Assembly (NCBI GenBank): GCA_050731755.1
Contig: JBOHPP010000266.1
Coordinates: forward strand, 1-15,839
DNA: 15,839 nucleotides
Origin: JBOHPP01 sp050731755
GTDB lineage: Bacteria > Methylomirabilota > Methylomirabilia > Rokubacteriales > CSP1-6
Direction of reading: 5' to 3'
Shown piece after piece: positions 1 through 7,790 of the stretch. The notes beneath the pieces are model-generated. The model saw nothing but the letters and a program-made list of their open reading frames with translations, searched no databases and was not told the origin of the DNA. Position numbers and translations under genes: made by a program. The stretch's first letter is position 1, and the number at the start of each line of letters is the position of its first letter.

Positions 1-1007
1 GCCAGGAGATGCGCGTCGCGGCGCAGCACGCCGCCGAGGCGCGGCAGCGCGGCGCGGTCGAGCACGGGCAGGCCCTGGCGGACGGCCTCGAAGTGCACCA
101 TCACGCCGACGGCGACGAAGTACAGCACCCCGGGGATGGCCGCCGACAGCGCGATGGTGCCGTAGGGGACTCCCAGCGTCTCAGCCATAATGAAGGCGGC
201 CGCGCCCATCACCGGCGGGATGAGCTGGCCGCCCATCGACGCCGTCGCCTCCACACCGGCGGCGAAGGCCGGCCGATAGCCGGCGCGGATCATCAGGGGA
301 ATCGTCAGTGACCCCGTCGTCACCGCGTTGGCGATGGCGCTGCCGTTGACGGTGCCGAAGAGCCCGCTGGCGATGACGGCCACCTTGCCGGCGCCCCCGT
401 GGGTCGAGCCGGCCACCGCCAGCCCCAGGTCCTTGAAGAAGGTGAGGAGCCCGCCTCGCTGCATGACCGCGCCGAAGACGACGAAGAGATAGATGAAGGT
501 GGCCGAGACCAGCGTCGGGATGCCGAACACGCCCCCCGTCGTCATCGTCTGCTGGTCGACGAGCTGGAGCGCCCGCACGCCACCGTGGGAGAGGAAGCCG
601 GGCAGCCAGGGGCCGATGAAGGCGTAAGCGACGAAGGCCAGGGCGAGGAGGACCAGCGCGCTGCCGATGTGGCGGCGCGAGGCCTCGAGCAGCAGCAGCA
701 CGAAGAGGACGCCGATGGCGACGTCGAGCGGCCAGGGGTCGTCCACCATCGCCATGCGCGTGGTGAGGCGTTCGTTGTGGACGAAGTAGTGGGCCGCGCA
801 GGCCAGCGCGAGCATCGCCCCGCCTTCGTCCAGCGCGCGGCGCCACCGCCCCGGGCGCGCGCCGGGCGGCGGGGTGAGGAACCCCAGGGCAACGGCGAAG
901 GCCGCGTGGAGCGGAAGCTGGATGAGCAGATCGAACATGCCGCGGGAGGCCGTGTAGAGCTGGAACAGCGACCACAGGACGGCCAGCCAGATGCGCGGGT
1001 TATACAT
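1..1007 (-). CDS. TRAP transporter permease, TAXI type (fused DctQM-like), 3' end cut by window
   Basis: This is the membrane part of a TAXI-family TRAP transporter, a sodium- or proton-driven secondary importer fed by a periplasmic binding protein. I translated the minus strand from the ATG at 1007 and found no stop down to base 1, giving 335 residues. The protein starts MYNPRIWLAVLWSLFQLYTA and alternates hydrophobic helices with short loops. Hallmark stretches of the DctM-like half are visible: GVFGIPTLVSATFIYLFVVF, then GSTHGGAGKVAVIASGLFGT, NGSAIANAVTTG, and GGQLIPPVMGAAAFIMAE. Family members usually run beyond 600 residues, so roughly half is missing. The start overlaps the amidohydrolase stop by 8 bases, which implies translational coupling. 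The cognate binding protein is two genes upstream, at 2661-3638. Confidence 0.9.
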   Translation of the reverse strand, partial: MYNPRIWLAVLWSLFQLYTASRGMFDLLIQLPLHAAFAVALGFLTPPPGARPGRWRRALDEGGAMLALACAAHYFVHNERLTTRMAMVDDPWPLDVAIGVLFVLLLLEASRRHIGSALVLLALAFVAYAFIGPWLPGFLSHGGVRALQLVDQQTMTTGGVFGIPTLVSATFIYLFVVFGAVMQRGGLLTFFKDLGLAVAGSTHGGAGKVAVIASGLFGTVNGSAIANAVTTGSLTIPLMIRAGYRPAFAAGVEATASMGGQLIPPVMGAAAFIMAETLGVPYGTIALSAAIPGVLYFVAVGVMVHFEAVRQGLPVLDRAALPRLGGVLRRDAHLL

Positions 1008-2673
1008 CGCCGTGGACGACGCGACCGCCGACCATGGTGAGTCGGCAGGTGAGCGACGCCATCTCCTCGAGCGGCAGGGTGAGCGGATCCTGCTCCAGCA
1101 CGGCGAGGTCGGCGCTGAAGCCCGGGGCGAGCACCCCGCGCTCCCGCTCGGCAAACGTCACCTGAGCGCCGCCGACGGTGAGGGCGTGGAGGGCTTCCAG
1201 GCGTGTGAGCCGCTGGCGCGGGCCCAGCACCTCGCCGGTGGTCATGTCGCGACGCGCGACGACGGCGGCGAAGGCCAGCCAGGGGTCGGCCGGCTTGTTG
1301 TCGGTGGCGATGCCGAAGGGGATGCGGTGGCGGATGAGGCTCTTGTGGGGAATCAGCGTCTCGGCGGCGCCGCCCAGCTTGCGCGCCTCGTCGGCGGCCG
1401 AGCGCCAGAGATAGGAGATGGGGTTGGTCGTGACCACCGCGCCCAGGCGCTTGACGCGGGCCAGGTCCGCCCCCGTCGCCACGTTGAGATGGACGGCCAC
1501 CCAGCGCAGATGCTGGATCGGCGTCTCGCCGGCGATCGCCTCCCAGATGTCCAGCACCTCGGGGAGATTCCGGGTCACCAGGGTGCTCACGCGCAGCCCA
1601 TGGCGCGCGGCGAGCCGCGCCTGCTCCCGGTAGTCCCCGGGCGAGTTCGCGCTCTCCACGAAGCCGGCCCAGCCGGTGTAGGGCTGGCTGGCGTGCAGGG
1701 TCCGGGCGACCTCAGGGTCGCCGCCGAAGTGCAGGCAGATGCCGCCGAGTCGCAGGCGATCGTCGCCGATGCCGCGGCCTCCGGCCCAGGCGGCCCACTC
1801 GGGGATCGCCTGGCCTGCCTCGTCGAGCCCGTCCCACGTGGGACTGAGCGCCAGCGTGCAGCGCAGGTGGAGGCGGCCGCGCTCGTGGGTCTCGCGATAG
1901 ACCCGGAGCACCTCCGGCGCCACGCCGTGGCCCTCGTACACGGCGGTCACGCCGCGGGCGGCGTAGCGCCGCTGCGAGTCCGCGAGCGCTCGCCGCCGGT
2001 CGGCGTGGGTGAAGCGCGGCGCGTCCTTCATGAGCGTGAACTCGAGCACCTGGATCAGGTTGCACTCGACGAAGATGCCGGTCGGCTCGCCGGCGGCGTC
2101 CTTGGCGATCTCGACGCCCTTGGGCGGCACCGTGTCTCGGGTGACGCCGGCCCGGCGCAGGGCCAGGCTGTTGGCCACCGAGTACACCGGCGGCTTGTTC
2201 CAGTAGCCCCAGATGCCGCGGAGGTACACGGGGTGGTCAGGGGCGGCGGCGTCGAGATCGGCGCGCGTAGGCCAGCGACGCTCTTCGAGTCCATCCGGCG
2301 CGTCGCGGTAGAAGGGCGGGCTGCCCACCGGCATGGTGACGATCCACTCGCCCTTGGGTCGCGTGGCGGCGCGGCGGCGGATCAGCTCCTGGATGTCGCG
2401 GATAGACCGGCAGCGGGTCAGTGAGGGGTACAGGGACTTCAGGCCCTCGCGATCGAGGTGGGCGTGGGTGTCGACGAGTCCGGGCACGACGGTGGCGCCG
2501 GCGAGATCGATCACGCGCGTGCGCCGGTCGCGCCAGACCCGCACGTCGGCTCGCGCGCCGACGGCGACCACGCGGTCACCGCGGATCGCCAGCGCGGCGG
2601 CGCGAGAGCGCCGAGAATCGAAGGTGAGGATGCGGCCGTCGCGGAGGATCCAGTCGGCCGCTATTTCATCCAC
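1000..2673 (-). CDS. Amidohydrolase family protein (YtcJ/Amidohydro_3 type)
   Basis: A 557-residue metal-dependent hydrolase with the N-terminal beta-sandwich followed by a TIM barrel, as in the YtcJ-like branch of the amidohydrolase superfamily. The N-terminus (DWILRDGRILTFD) and the GLVDTHAHLD segment carry the metal-binding HxH at residues 70-72. A later TDN segment places the likely catalytic Asp near residue 458, and the C-terminal GVLAPGFSADLAVLEQDP strand is typical of the family. Length fits. The start is GTG at 2673, overlapping the 3' end of the binding-protein gene by 13 bases. It sits between the binding protein and permease of one transporter, so it may act on the imported compound by cleaving a C-N or similar bond. 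Substrate is unknown. The family is certain; the specific reaction is not. Confidence 0.88.
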   Translation of the reverse strand: MDEIAADWILRDGRILTFDSRRSRAAALAIRGDRVVAVGARADVRVWRDRRTRVIDLAGATVVPGLVDTHAHLDREGLKSLYPSLTRCRSIRDIQELIRRRAATRPKGEWIVTMPVGSPPFYRDAPDGLEERRWPTRADLDAAAPDHPVYLRGIWGYWNKPPVYSVANSLALRRAGVTRDTVPPKGVEIAKDAAGEPTGIFVECNLIQVLEFTLMKDAPRFTHADRRRALADSQRRYAARGVTAVYEGHGVAPEVLRVYRETHERGRLHLRCTLALSPTWDGLDEAGQAIPEWAAWAGGRGIGDDRLRLGGICLHFGGDPEVARTLHASQPYTGWAGFVESANSPGDYREQARLAARHGLRVSTLVTRNLPEVLDIWEAIAGETPIQHLRWVAVHLNVATGADLARVKRLGAVVTTNPISYLWRSAADEARKLGGAAETLIPHKSLIRHRIPFGIATDNKPADPWLAFAAVVARRDMTTGEVLGPRQRLTRLEALHALTVGGAQVTFAERERGVLAPGFSADLAVLEQDPLTLPLEEMASLTCRLTMVGGRVVHGDV

Positions 2674-3638
2674 CCCTTCTCACGGTAGGCGCGCTCGGCG
2701 CCGGGGTGGAGCGGAATGCCCAGCTTTTCCGGCTGCCACGCCGTCTGGGGGTCGAAGGCAATGAGTCCGGCATGGCCGCGCACCAGCGCATCCTTGTTCT
2801 CGATGAGGGTCCGGGTCACCGTGTAGGCGACTGGCTCCGGCAGATCCTTGTTGGTGATCACCACCGTGGGGAAGCCGACCGTGTGCACCGGCTCCGGCTG
2901 GTTCTTGAACGTGTTGGCCGGCATGCTGGCCGTCGTATAGCCGAGCGGCTCGAGCCCCTTCACCACCTCGGGCTCGAGGGGCAGGAACCTCACGTCGGTG
3001 AAGGTCGCGATTTCCGACACCGACGGGTGCTTGGGCGTCACCACCGCCAGCAGGAGGTCGGCCCGGCCGTCCTTGAAGGCGTCGATGATGACGTTGTAGC
3101 CGACGTGGGTGGTGGAGCCGCCCCAGCTCTTGATGTCGGCATAGGTCAGGCCGTAGGCGCGGAGGAGCTGGCGGCCGCCGAACTCGCCCAGCGCGCCCAC
3201 CGGCTGGGTGAAGACGCGAACGGGGAGCTTCTTGTCCTTGATCTCGCGCAGCGAGGCGATGCCGAGCTTCTTCTGAGCGATGGCCACCAGATAGTACGTG
3301 TCGAGGCCGCCGACCAGGGATCTCAGATTTTCGAGCCTGGTGTCGTAGGCCTCCCTGCCCTCGAAGGCCCAGCGGTTGGTGACGGTGAACGACAGCGCCA
3401 GCGGCGTCTCGTTCTTGGCCACCAGCTTGGCGTTGCCCACGCCGCCGGCGAAGGGCTTGACGTCCACGTTGGAGCCCGGCGGCAGCGCCTTGCGCAGGAG
3501 GTCGGCCATGGTGGCGCCGTAGATGTACCAGGCGCTGCCGGCGTCGAGCGTGGCGAAGGCCAGGGTGACGGGCTGCTGCGCCCACGCCACCGGCACGACC
3601 ACCGCAAGGGCGGCCACGAGAGCCAGGATCGTTTTCAT
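2661..3638 (-). CDS. TAXI family TRAP transporter solute-binding protein
   Basis: A 325-residue periplasmic binding protein. It begins with a clear Sec signal peptide (MKTILALVAALAVVVPVAWA, cleavage likely after AWA) and continues VTLAFATLDAGSAWYIYGAT, where the conserved TAXI/NMT1_3 ligand-binding region starts. The segments FAGGVGNAKLVAKNE, ALSFTVTNRW and a GGSTTHVGYNVIIDAFKDGR-type stretch match the family layout, and length is typical. ATG at 3638 is preceded by AGGAGAT about 5 bases away. The start overlaps the upstream VOC gene stop as ATGA. It should deliver ligand to the permease at 1-1007; an amidohydrolase gene is wedged between the two. Ligands of this family are mostly unassigned, with a few organic acids and amino acids known, so the substrate is left open. 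Confidence 0.92.
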   Translation of the reverse strand: MKTILALVAALAVVVPVAWAQQPVTLAFATLDAGSAWYIYGATMADLLRKALPPGSNVDVKPFAGGVGNAKLVAKNETPLALSFTVTNRWAFEGREAYDTRLENLRSLVGGLDTYYLVAIAQKKLGIASLREIKDKKLPVRVFTQPVGALGEFGGRQLLRAYGLTYADIKSWGGSTTHVGYNVIIDAFKDGRADLLLAVVTPKHPSVSEIATFTDVRFLPLEPEVVKGLEPLGYTTASMPANTFKNQPEPVHTVGFPTVVITNKDLPEPVAYTVTRTLIENKDALVRGHAGLIAFDPQTAWQPEKLGIPLHPGAERAYREKGWMK

Positions 3639-4423
3639 CGCGAGATCTCCTTTCCCACCAATGAGAGGCGGGCGCTCTCAGTCCGGCCGGGGTCGAGCGG
3701 CCCGCGTGTCGTCGCTGCCGTGGCCAGGGTGGCGGCGTAGGGCGAGGGGCCGCGGTCGCTCAGCCAGTCCCTAAGCGGGCTCCTCGCCGGGCGCGGCGTC
3801 AGGAGCTCGAGGGTGTGCGGTCCGATCATGAAGGCGACTCCGGCCGCCTGCAGGTCATCGCGTACGACCTCGCGACCGGGCTGGCCCAGCGCGACGCTGT
3901 ACCAGCCCCGGACGGTGCCAAGGTCGGACACGACCACCGTGATCGTCCCGATGCCGGTCACGCCGTTGCCGTGGCGGTGCTGCCGGGGCACCCGCTCTTC
4001 ACGGGGCGTTTCGTCCTCGATGAGGAACGGCGCCACGCCCCGCTGCCCTCCTCGGGGAATCGACAGGACCCACTTGAGCTGATAGCCGTCGGGCCGGACG
4101 CGCGAGAGCGGCGCCGGGTCGTCGATGGCCACGCCGGCGCGCCGGAAGGCGGCGGTGTCGGTGCCGAGGTCGTCGGTCTGCAGGCAGAAATCGACGAGCC
4201 CGCCTCCGCGCTGGAGCGCCTCCCACCACTTGTGCTGGCGGTTCTCCTCGTAAAAGGCGATCAGCTCGAGATACGAGCCGTCGGCGAACGCGATCAAGAC
4301 GTTGTGGGTGCCGACCGGATGTCGCCCACCCGGCACCACGGTGAACCCCAGCGCCTCGTAGTTCTTCGTGGCGGTGGCGAGATCGCGAACGGCGATGACA
4401 AGGTGGTCGATGCCGGTCAGCAT
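3635..4423 (-). CDS. VOC / glyoxalase-like domain protein
   Basis: A 262-residue protein with two beta-alpha-beta-beta-beta units. It opens MLTGIDHLVIAVRDLATATK, a classic vicinal-oxygen-chelate start with His7. GFTVVPGGRHPVGTHNVLIAF and SYLELIAFYE follow, with candidate metal ligands His40 and Glu53. A second half near residue 150 (GVTGIGTITVVVSDLGTVRGW) repeats the fold. This resembles the Glyoxalase_3-like group (PF13468). I chose ATG 4423 over an upstream in-frame start at 4555, because the added 44 residues are Arg/Pro-rich junk lying inside the LLM gene and AGGAG sits just before 4423. It begins 2 bases after the LLM stop and overlaps the binding-protein start as ATGA. The exact reaction (dioxygenase, lyase or isomerase) cannot be read from sequence. 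Confidence 0.85.
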   Translation of the reverse strand: MLTGIDHLVIAVRDLATATKNYEALGFTVVPGGRHPVGTHNVLIAFADGSYLELIAFYEENRQHKWWEALQRGGGLVDFCLQTDDLGTDTAAFRRAGVAIDDPAPLSRVRPDGYQLKWVLSIPRGGQRGVAPFLIEDETPREERVPRQHRHGNGVTGIGTITVVVSDLGTVRGWYSVALGQPGREVVRDDLQAAGVAFMIGPHTLELLTPRPARSPLRDWLSDRGPSPYAATLATAATTRGPLDPGRTESARLSLVGKEISR

Positions 4424-4425
4424 GG

Positions 4426-5433
4426 TCAGCTCCTGAGGGCGGGGGCCACCTCGGTGAGAAAGCGCTTCAACTGGCCCGGCTGGTCCCAGGAGGCCAGCCG
4501 CAGGGCCATGTGCCCGAGCCCGGCGTCCAGGTAAGCGCGCAGCTCGGCCACGCACTGCTGCGGCGCCCCGGCCACCGTCCAGCCCTCCACGAACGCGGGG
4601 CTGAAGTTCGAGGTGTAGTAGGTGTCCAGGAACTCCTTCGATTCCTCGAGCGCCGCCCGGCGGTCCTCGTTGATGTTGATGTTGTGGTAGAGCGCGCTCC
4701 CCAGCCGCGCCGGGTCGCGCCCCTCCTCGCGGGCCATCCGCGAGATCTCACCCCATTGCCGGCGGAATTCGTCGGGGGCGAGCTTGTTGGTCATCCAGCC
4801 ATCGGCATACCGGGCGACCCGCCGGAACCCGCGCTCCACGGCGGCCGGCGACGCGCTGGCCCCGCCCTTCCAGGTGAGCCCGGTCGGATTCGAAGCGATC
4901 CAAATGGGGCACGGCTGCTGGACGGGTCGGGGCTCGAGCGTCACGCCGTCGAGCTCGTAAAAGCGGCCGCGGTGCGAGACGTTCTTCTGGTGGAAGAGCG
5001 CGCGGAGGATGACGATGCCTTCTTCGAGCCGCGCCACCCGCTCGCTCGACCGCACGCCCATGACCCGATGCTCGAGGGCCTGGGCCGCGCTCTGCTCGTC
5101 GGGCCCGCCCAGGCAGACAGCCAGCCACGCCCGGCCGTTCGAGAGCGCGTCGAGGCTCGCCCACTGGTGGGCGAACAGCACGGGATGGCGGTGGACGAAG
5201 GTGGCCAGGCAGCCCACGCCCAAACGCAGCCTGGTCGTCACGCCGGCCAGGGCCGAGAGCACGCTGACCGCCTCCAGCCGCGGCTTGGCCAGGAGACTGT
5301 CGCCGACCCACACGGCATCGAACGCGCCGGAGGCCTCGGCGGCGACGGTGACGTCGATGAGGTCACGGGCCTTCATCACACCCAGGACCACGGCACGGTT
5401 GGCGAGGATCAGGCCGAACGGTGAGCGCGCCAT
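4426..5433 (-). CDS. LLM class flavin-dependent oxidoreductase
   Basis: A 335-residue luciferase-like flavoprotein, expected to use reduced FMN or coenzyme F420 in a TIM barrel. The N-terminal barrel strands are visible (DLIDVTVAAEASGAFDAVWV, then RLEAVSVLSALAGVTTRLRL). The characteristic HPVLFAHQWASLDALSNGR and ERVARLEEGIVILRALF segments follow, then YELDGVTLEPRPVQQPCPIW and IASNPTG. Late in the chain RRVARYADGWMTNKLAPDEF is the usual family motif. Length is typical. ATG at 5433 follows the enoyl-CoA hydratase stop by 4 bases. In its operon it may carry out a monooxygenation or an F420/FMN-linked oxidation of the imported substrate. FMN cannot be distinguished from F420 by eye. Confidence 0.9.
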   Translation of the reverse strand: MARSPFGLILANRAVVLGVMKARDLIDVTVAAEASGAFDAVWVGDSLLAKPRLEAVSVLSALAGVTTRLRLGVGCLATFVHRHPVLFAHQWASLDALSNGRAWLAVCLGGPDEQSAAQALEHRVMGVRSSERVARLEEGIVILRALFHQKNVSHRGRFYELDGVTLEPRPVQQPCPIWIASNPTGLTWKGGASASPAAVERGFRRVARYADGWMTNKLAPDEFRRQWGEISRMAREEGRDPARLGSALYHNININEDRRAALEESKEFLDTYYTSNFSPAFVEGWTVAGAPQQCVAELRAYLDAGLGHMALRLASWDQPGQLKRFLTEVAPALRS

Positions 5434-5437
5434 CGCC

Positions 5438-6205
5438 TCAGCGGCCGGTGTACCGGGGCGGCCGCTTCTCCAGGAACGACCGGACGCCCTCCTCGTAGTC
5501 CCGCGTGGAGCGGAGCCAGGCGTAAGCCTTACGCTCCAGCTCCAGCGCCGTCTCCAGCGCAGCGTCGGCGCCGCGGTTGAGGACCGCTTTGAGGGTCCGC
5601 AAGGCCAGGGGCGCCTTGTCGGACAGCTCGGCGGCCAGCGCGGCCACCGCCTCGTCCAGCCCGCCGTCGGGGACGGCCCGGGTGATGAGCCCCCAGGCCT
5701 CGGCCTGCTCGGCCGGGATGCGTTGCCCCGTCATCGTGAACAGCTTGGTGCGCGTCATGCCGATCAGGCGAAGCGCCCGCTGCGTGCCTCCGCTCCCGGG
5801 AATCATCCCCAGCCGTACTTCGGGGAAGGCGAACTCCGAGCGAAGCGTCGCGATCCGGAAGTCGCAGGCCAGCGCCAGCTCCAGGCCCGCGCCCATCGTA
5901 TAGCCGTCGATCGCGGCGATGACCGGCTTGCGGCATCGCTCGGCGGCGGTCAGCGTGTCCCCCCACTGCTCGAGCTCGGCCGGAACCAGCGTGAGGAACT
6001 CGGCCACGTCGCCCCCTGCGCTGAAGGCCTTGCCGCCGGCGCCGCGCACCACCACGACCCGCACGCCGTCGTCGGCGTCGAGCGCCTGGAACATCGCCGG
6101 CAGCTCGCCGCGCATGGCGACGGTCAGCGTGTTCATCTTCGGCTGGCGGTCGATCCAGATCGTCGCCACCGGCCCGGCTCGCTGCACGCGAAGGAACTCG
6201 CTCAC
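5438..6205 (-). CDS. Enoyl-CoA hydratase/isomerase (crotonase) family protein
   Basis: A 255-residue crotonase-fold enzyme acting on acyl-CoA thioesters. The oxyanion-hole segment is KAFSAGGDVAEF (residues 59-70). The second oxyanion loop and first catalytic acid are in GYTMGAGLELALACD (Glu109), and the second acid is in FAFPEVRLGMIPGSGGTQ (Glu129). Both glutamates of true hydratases are therefore present, so hydration of a 2-enoyl-CoA is plausible, though isomerase or hydrolase activity remains possible. The start codon is GTG at 6205, overlapping the dehydrogenase stop as GTGA, which indicates translational coupling. It implies the pathway passes through CoA esters, yet no CoA ligase or thiolase is visible in the window. 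Confidence 0.92.
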   Translation of the reverse strand: MSEFLRVQRAGPVATIWIDRQPKMNTLTVAMRGELPAMFQALDADDGVRVVVVRGAGGKAFSAGGDVAEFLTLVPAELEQWGDTLTAAERCRKPVIAAIDGYTMGAGLELALACDFRIATLRSEFAFPEVRLGMIPGSGGTQRALRLIGMTRTKLFTMTGQRIPAEQAEAWGLITRAVPDGGLDEAVAALAAELSDKAPLALRTLKAVLNRGADAALETALELERKAYAWLRSTRDYEEGVRSFLEKRPPRYTGR

Positions 6206-7230
6206 GGGACCAGCAACACCTTGCCCTTGTTCTGGCGATCGAGGACGTGCTGCACAGCGGCCCGCGCCTGGGCGAGAGGAAACGTGCGGTCGATCACCGG
6301 GCGAAGCCGCCCCGTCACCAGATGGTCGAGGATCTGCTGGAGCTCGAGGATGGTGCCCAGGTTCGTGCCCAGGATGCGCAGGTTCTTCGAGTAGACGTGG
6401 CGCAGGTCCATCCGGCCCCAGTGCGTGTCGTGAGAGCCGATGGTGACCAGCGTGCCCAGCCGGCTCAGCGCGTAGACGGAGCGCTCGAAGGTCTCGCCGC
6501 CGATGTGCTCGACCACGACGTCGACGCCGCGCTTGCCCGTCCAGCGCTTGGCCTCCTCGACGAAGTCCTGGCGGCGGTAGTTCACCACGTGTTCAGCCCC
6601 CAGGGCGCGGGCGAACTCGATCTTGTCGTCGCTGCCCACCGTCGTCATGACCTGGGCCCCGGCCAGGCGCGCGATCTGGATGGCCGCGCTGCCCACGCCG
6701 CTGCCCGCGGCCTGCACCAGCACCGTCTGTCCGGGACGGACTCTGGCCTGGGCCACCACCGCGTGCCAGGCAGTGAGCATGGCCAGAGGCACGGCCGCCC
6801 CCGCCTCGAACGAAACGGCCTCGGGCAGCGGCAGGACGTTGGCCGCCGGTACCTTGACCAGCTCGGCGTAGCCGCCGTCCTGGTGAGCGCCCAGGTAGCC
6901 GTAGCGCAGACACACGGTGCGCTCGCCGCGCAGGCAGAGCTCGCATCGCCCGCAGGCGAAGCCGGGAAACACGATCACCCGCTGGCCGCGCGCGAGGCCC
7001 GCGGCCTCGGCTCCCACCGTCTCGATGGTGCCGGTCACCTCGCAGCCGTTGACGTGGGGCAGCCCTTCGGGCGGCGGGAAGCGCCCGTCGAGCAGCAGCA
7101 TGTCGACGTGGTTCAGGGCGCACGCTCGGACGCGGACGACGACGTCGCCGGCGCCGGGGATGGGGTCGCGGTAGTCGTCGTAGAGAATCTTGTCGGCGCC
7201 GCCGTGCTCCTTGAAGAAGGCCGCCTTCAT
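6202..7230 (-). CDS. MDR-superfamily alcohol dehydrogenase / quinone oxidoreductase-like protein
   Basis: A 342-residue medium-chain dehydrogenase/reductase. A GroES-like N-terminal domain is followed by a Rossmann domain with the NAD(P) loop AAGSGVGSAAIQ (about residues 173-184). The structural-zinc lobe is intact, with Cys93, Cys96, Cys99 and Cys107. The catalytic-zinc set looks incomplete: Cys37 is present, but the usual GHE is GCE (Cys63), and the third ligand position, in the region AVPLAMLTAWHAV, has no Cys. This fits a quinone-oxidoreductase or enoyl-reductase-like member better than a classical alcohol dehydrogenase. ATG 7230 overlaps the CoxG-like gene stop as ATGA. It probably does an NAD(P)H-linked step on a carbonyl or enoyl intermediate. 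Confidence 0.9.
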   Translation of the reverse strand: MKAAFFKEHGGADKILYDDYRDPIPGAGDVVVRVRACALNHVDMLLLDGRFPPPEGLPHVNGCEVTGTIETVGAEAAGLARGQRVIVFPGFACGRCELCLRGERTVCLRYGYLGAHQDGGYAELVKVPAANVLPLPEAVSFEAGAAVPLAMLTAWHAVVAQARVRPGQTVLVQAAGSGVGSAAIQIARLAGAQVMTTVGSDDKIEFARALGAEHVVNYRRQDFVEEAKRWTGKRGVDVVVEHIGGETFERSVYALSRLGTLVTIGSHDTHWGRMDLRHVYSKNLRILGTNLGTILELQQILDHLVTGRLRPVIDRTFPLAQARAAVQHVLDRQNKGKVLLVP

Positions 7231-7670
7231 GCGCCGGCCTGCAGGAGCTCGCTCATCCGGTTGAAGAACTGATCGGCCAGCATCTTGCTGACGCCGCCGA
7301 GCATCCGTTGCCCGACGCCGGCGATGAGACCGCCCACCTGGACGTCGGCGCTGTAGGCGACGCGGGTGCCCCCGTCGATGTCGCTCAGCGTGATCAGCGT
7401 GTCCCCCCGCAAGAACCCGGGACTACCGCTTCCCTCCACGGCCATGCGATAGGACGTGGGCGGGTTCTGGTCGGTGATCTTCACCTTGCCCTCGAACGTC
7501 CCTTTCACAGCGGCGACACCGATCTTCATGGTGGCCTTGTACTCGTCGCCACCGAGCGCCTCGAGCTTCTCGCATCCGGGGATCGCCTGGCGCAGCTGTT
7601 CGGGGTTGAGGAAGGCGTTCCAGACCGTCTGACGCGGCGCCGGGACATCGTGCGAGCCTTCGAGTTTCAT
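7227..7670 (-). CDS. CoxG-like SRPBCC protein (CO dehydrogenase subunit G family)
   Basis: A 147-residue START/SRPBCC-fold protein of the CoxG family (PF06240). It shows the family opening MKLEGSHDVPAPRQTVWNAF, then LRQAIPGCEKLEALGGDEYK, KIGVAAVKGTFEGKVKI, and a C-terminal helix ending GQRMLGGVSKMLADQFFNRM. I prefer ATG 7670, which has AAGGAGAT about 7 bases upstream, over an in-frame ATG at 7709. The extra 13 residues look non-native, and a candidate -10 element lies at 7710-7718. CoxG proteins are linked to membrane anchoring or maturation of molybdenum hydroxylases, but no coxLMS genes occur here. It is the first gene of the leftward operon. A role as a hydrophobic-ligand carrier or cyclase-like helper is an equally possible inference. 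Confidence 0.87.
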   Translation of the reverse strand: MKLEGSHDVPAPRQTVWNAFLNPEQLRQAIPGCEKLEALGGDEYKATMKIGVAAVKGTFEGKVKITDQNPPTSYRMAVEGSGSPGFLRGDTLITLSDIDGGTRVAYSADVQVGGLIAGVGQRMLGGVSKMLADQFFNRMSELLQAGA

Positions 7671-7709
7671 TCGCGATCTCCTTGGCGACACCTCGTGCGC
7701 GAGCGCCAT

Positions 7710-7718
7710 AGTGTATCA
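7710..7718 (-). promoter_or_regulatory. Candidate extended -10 element for the eight-gene operon
   Basis: On the minus strand these bases read TGATACACT, an extended -10 (TG-N-TACACT, four of six matches to TATAAT). Transcription would start near 7703, leaving a leader of about 33 bases with AAGGAGAT before the ATG at 7670. No good -35 is evident, which is acceptable for an extended -10. The call is weak, since short motifs arise by chance. Confidence 0.3.
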
Positions 7719-7790
7719 GGGCTGCCGTTGCGTGGCACCCCGATTGCACCTGTCCTCCCTGACCGAACCCACATGCATGGAGGGTACGGA

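Noticed and set aside
181..975. Minus-strand open frame of 264 codons at the left edge
   Set aside because: It is the wrong frame; the frame starting at 1007 gives an unbroken, hydrophobic TRAP permease.
991..2424. Long plus-strand open frame (477 codons) opposite the amidohydrolase
   Set aside because: Antisense shadow in GC-rich DNA: composition is Arg/Gly/His-rich without motifs, while the minus strand encodes a clear amidohydrolase.
2706..3740. Long plus-strand open frame opposite the TAXI binding protein
   Set aside because: No recognisable domain and repetitive charged composition; the minus-strand protein has signal peptide, Shine-Dalgarno and family motifs.
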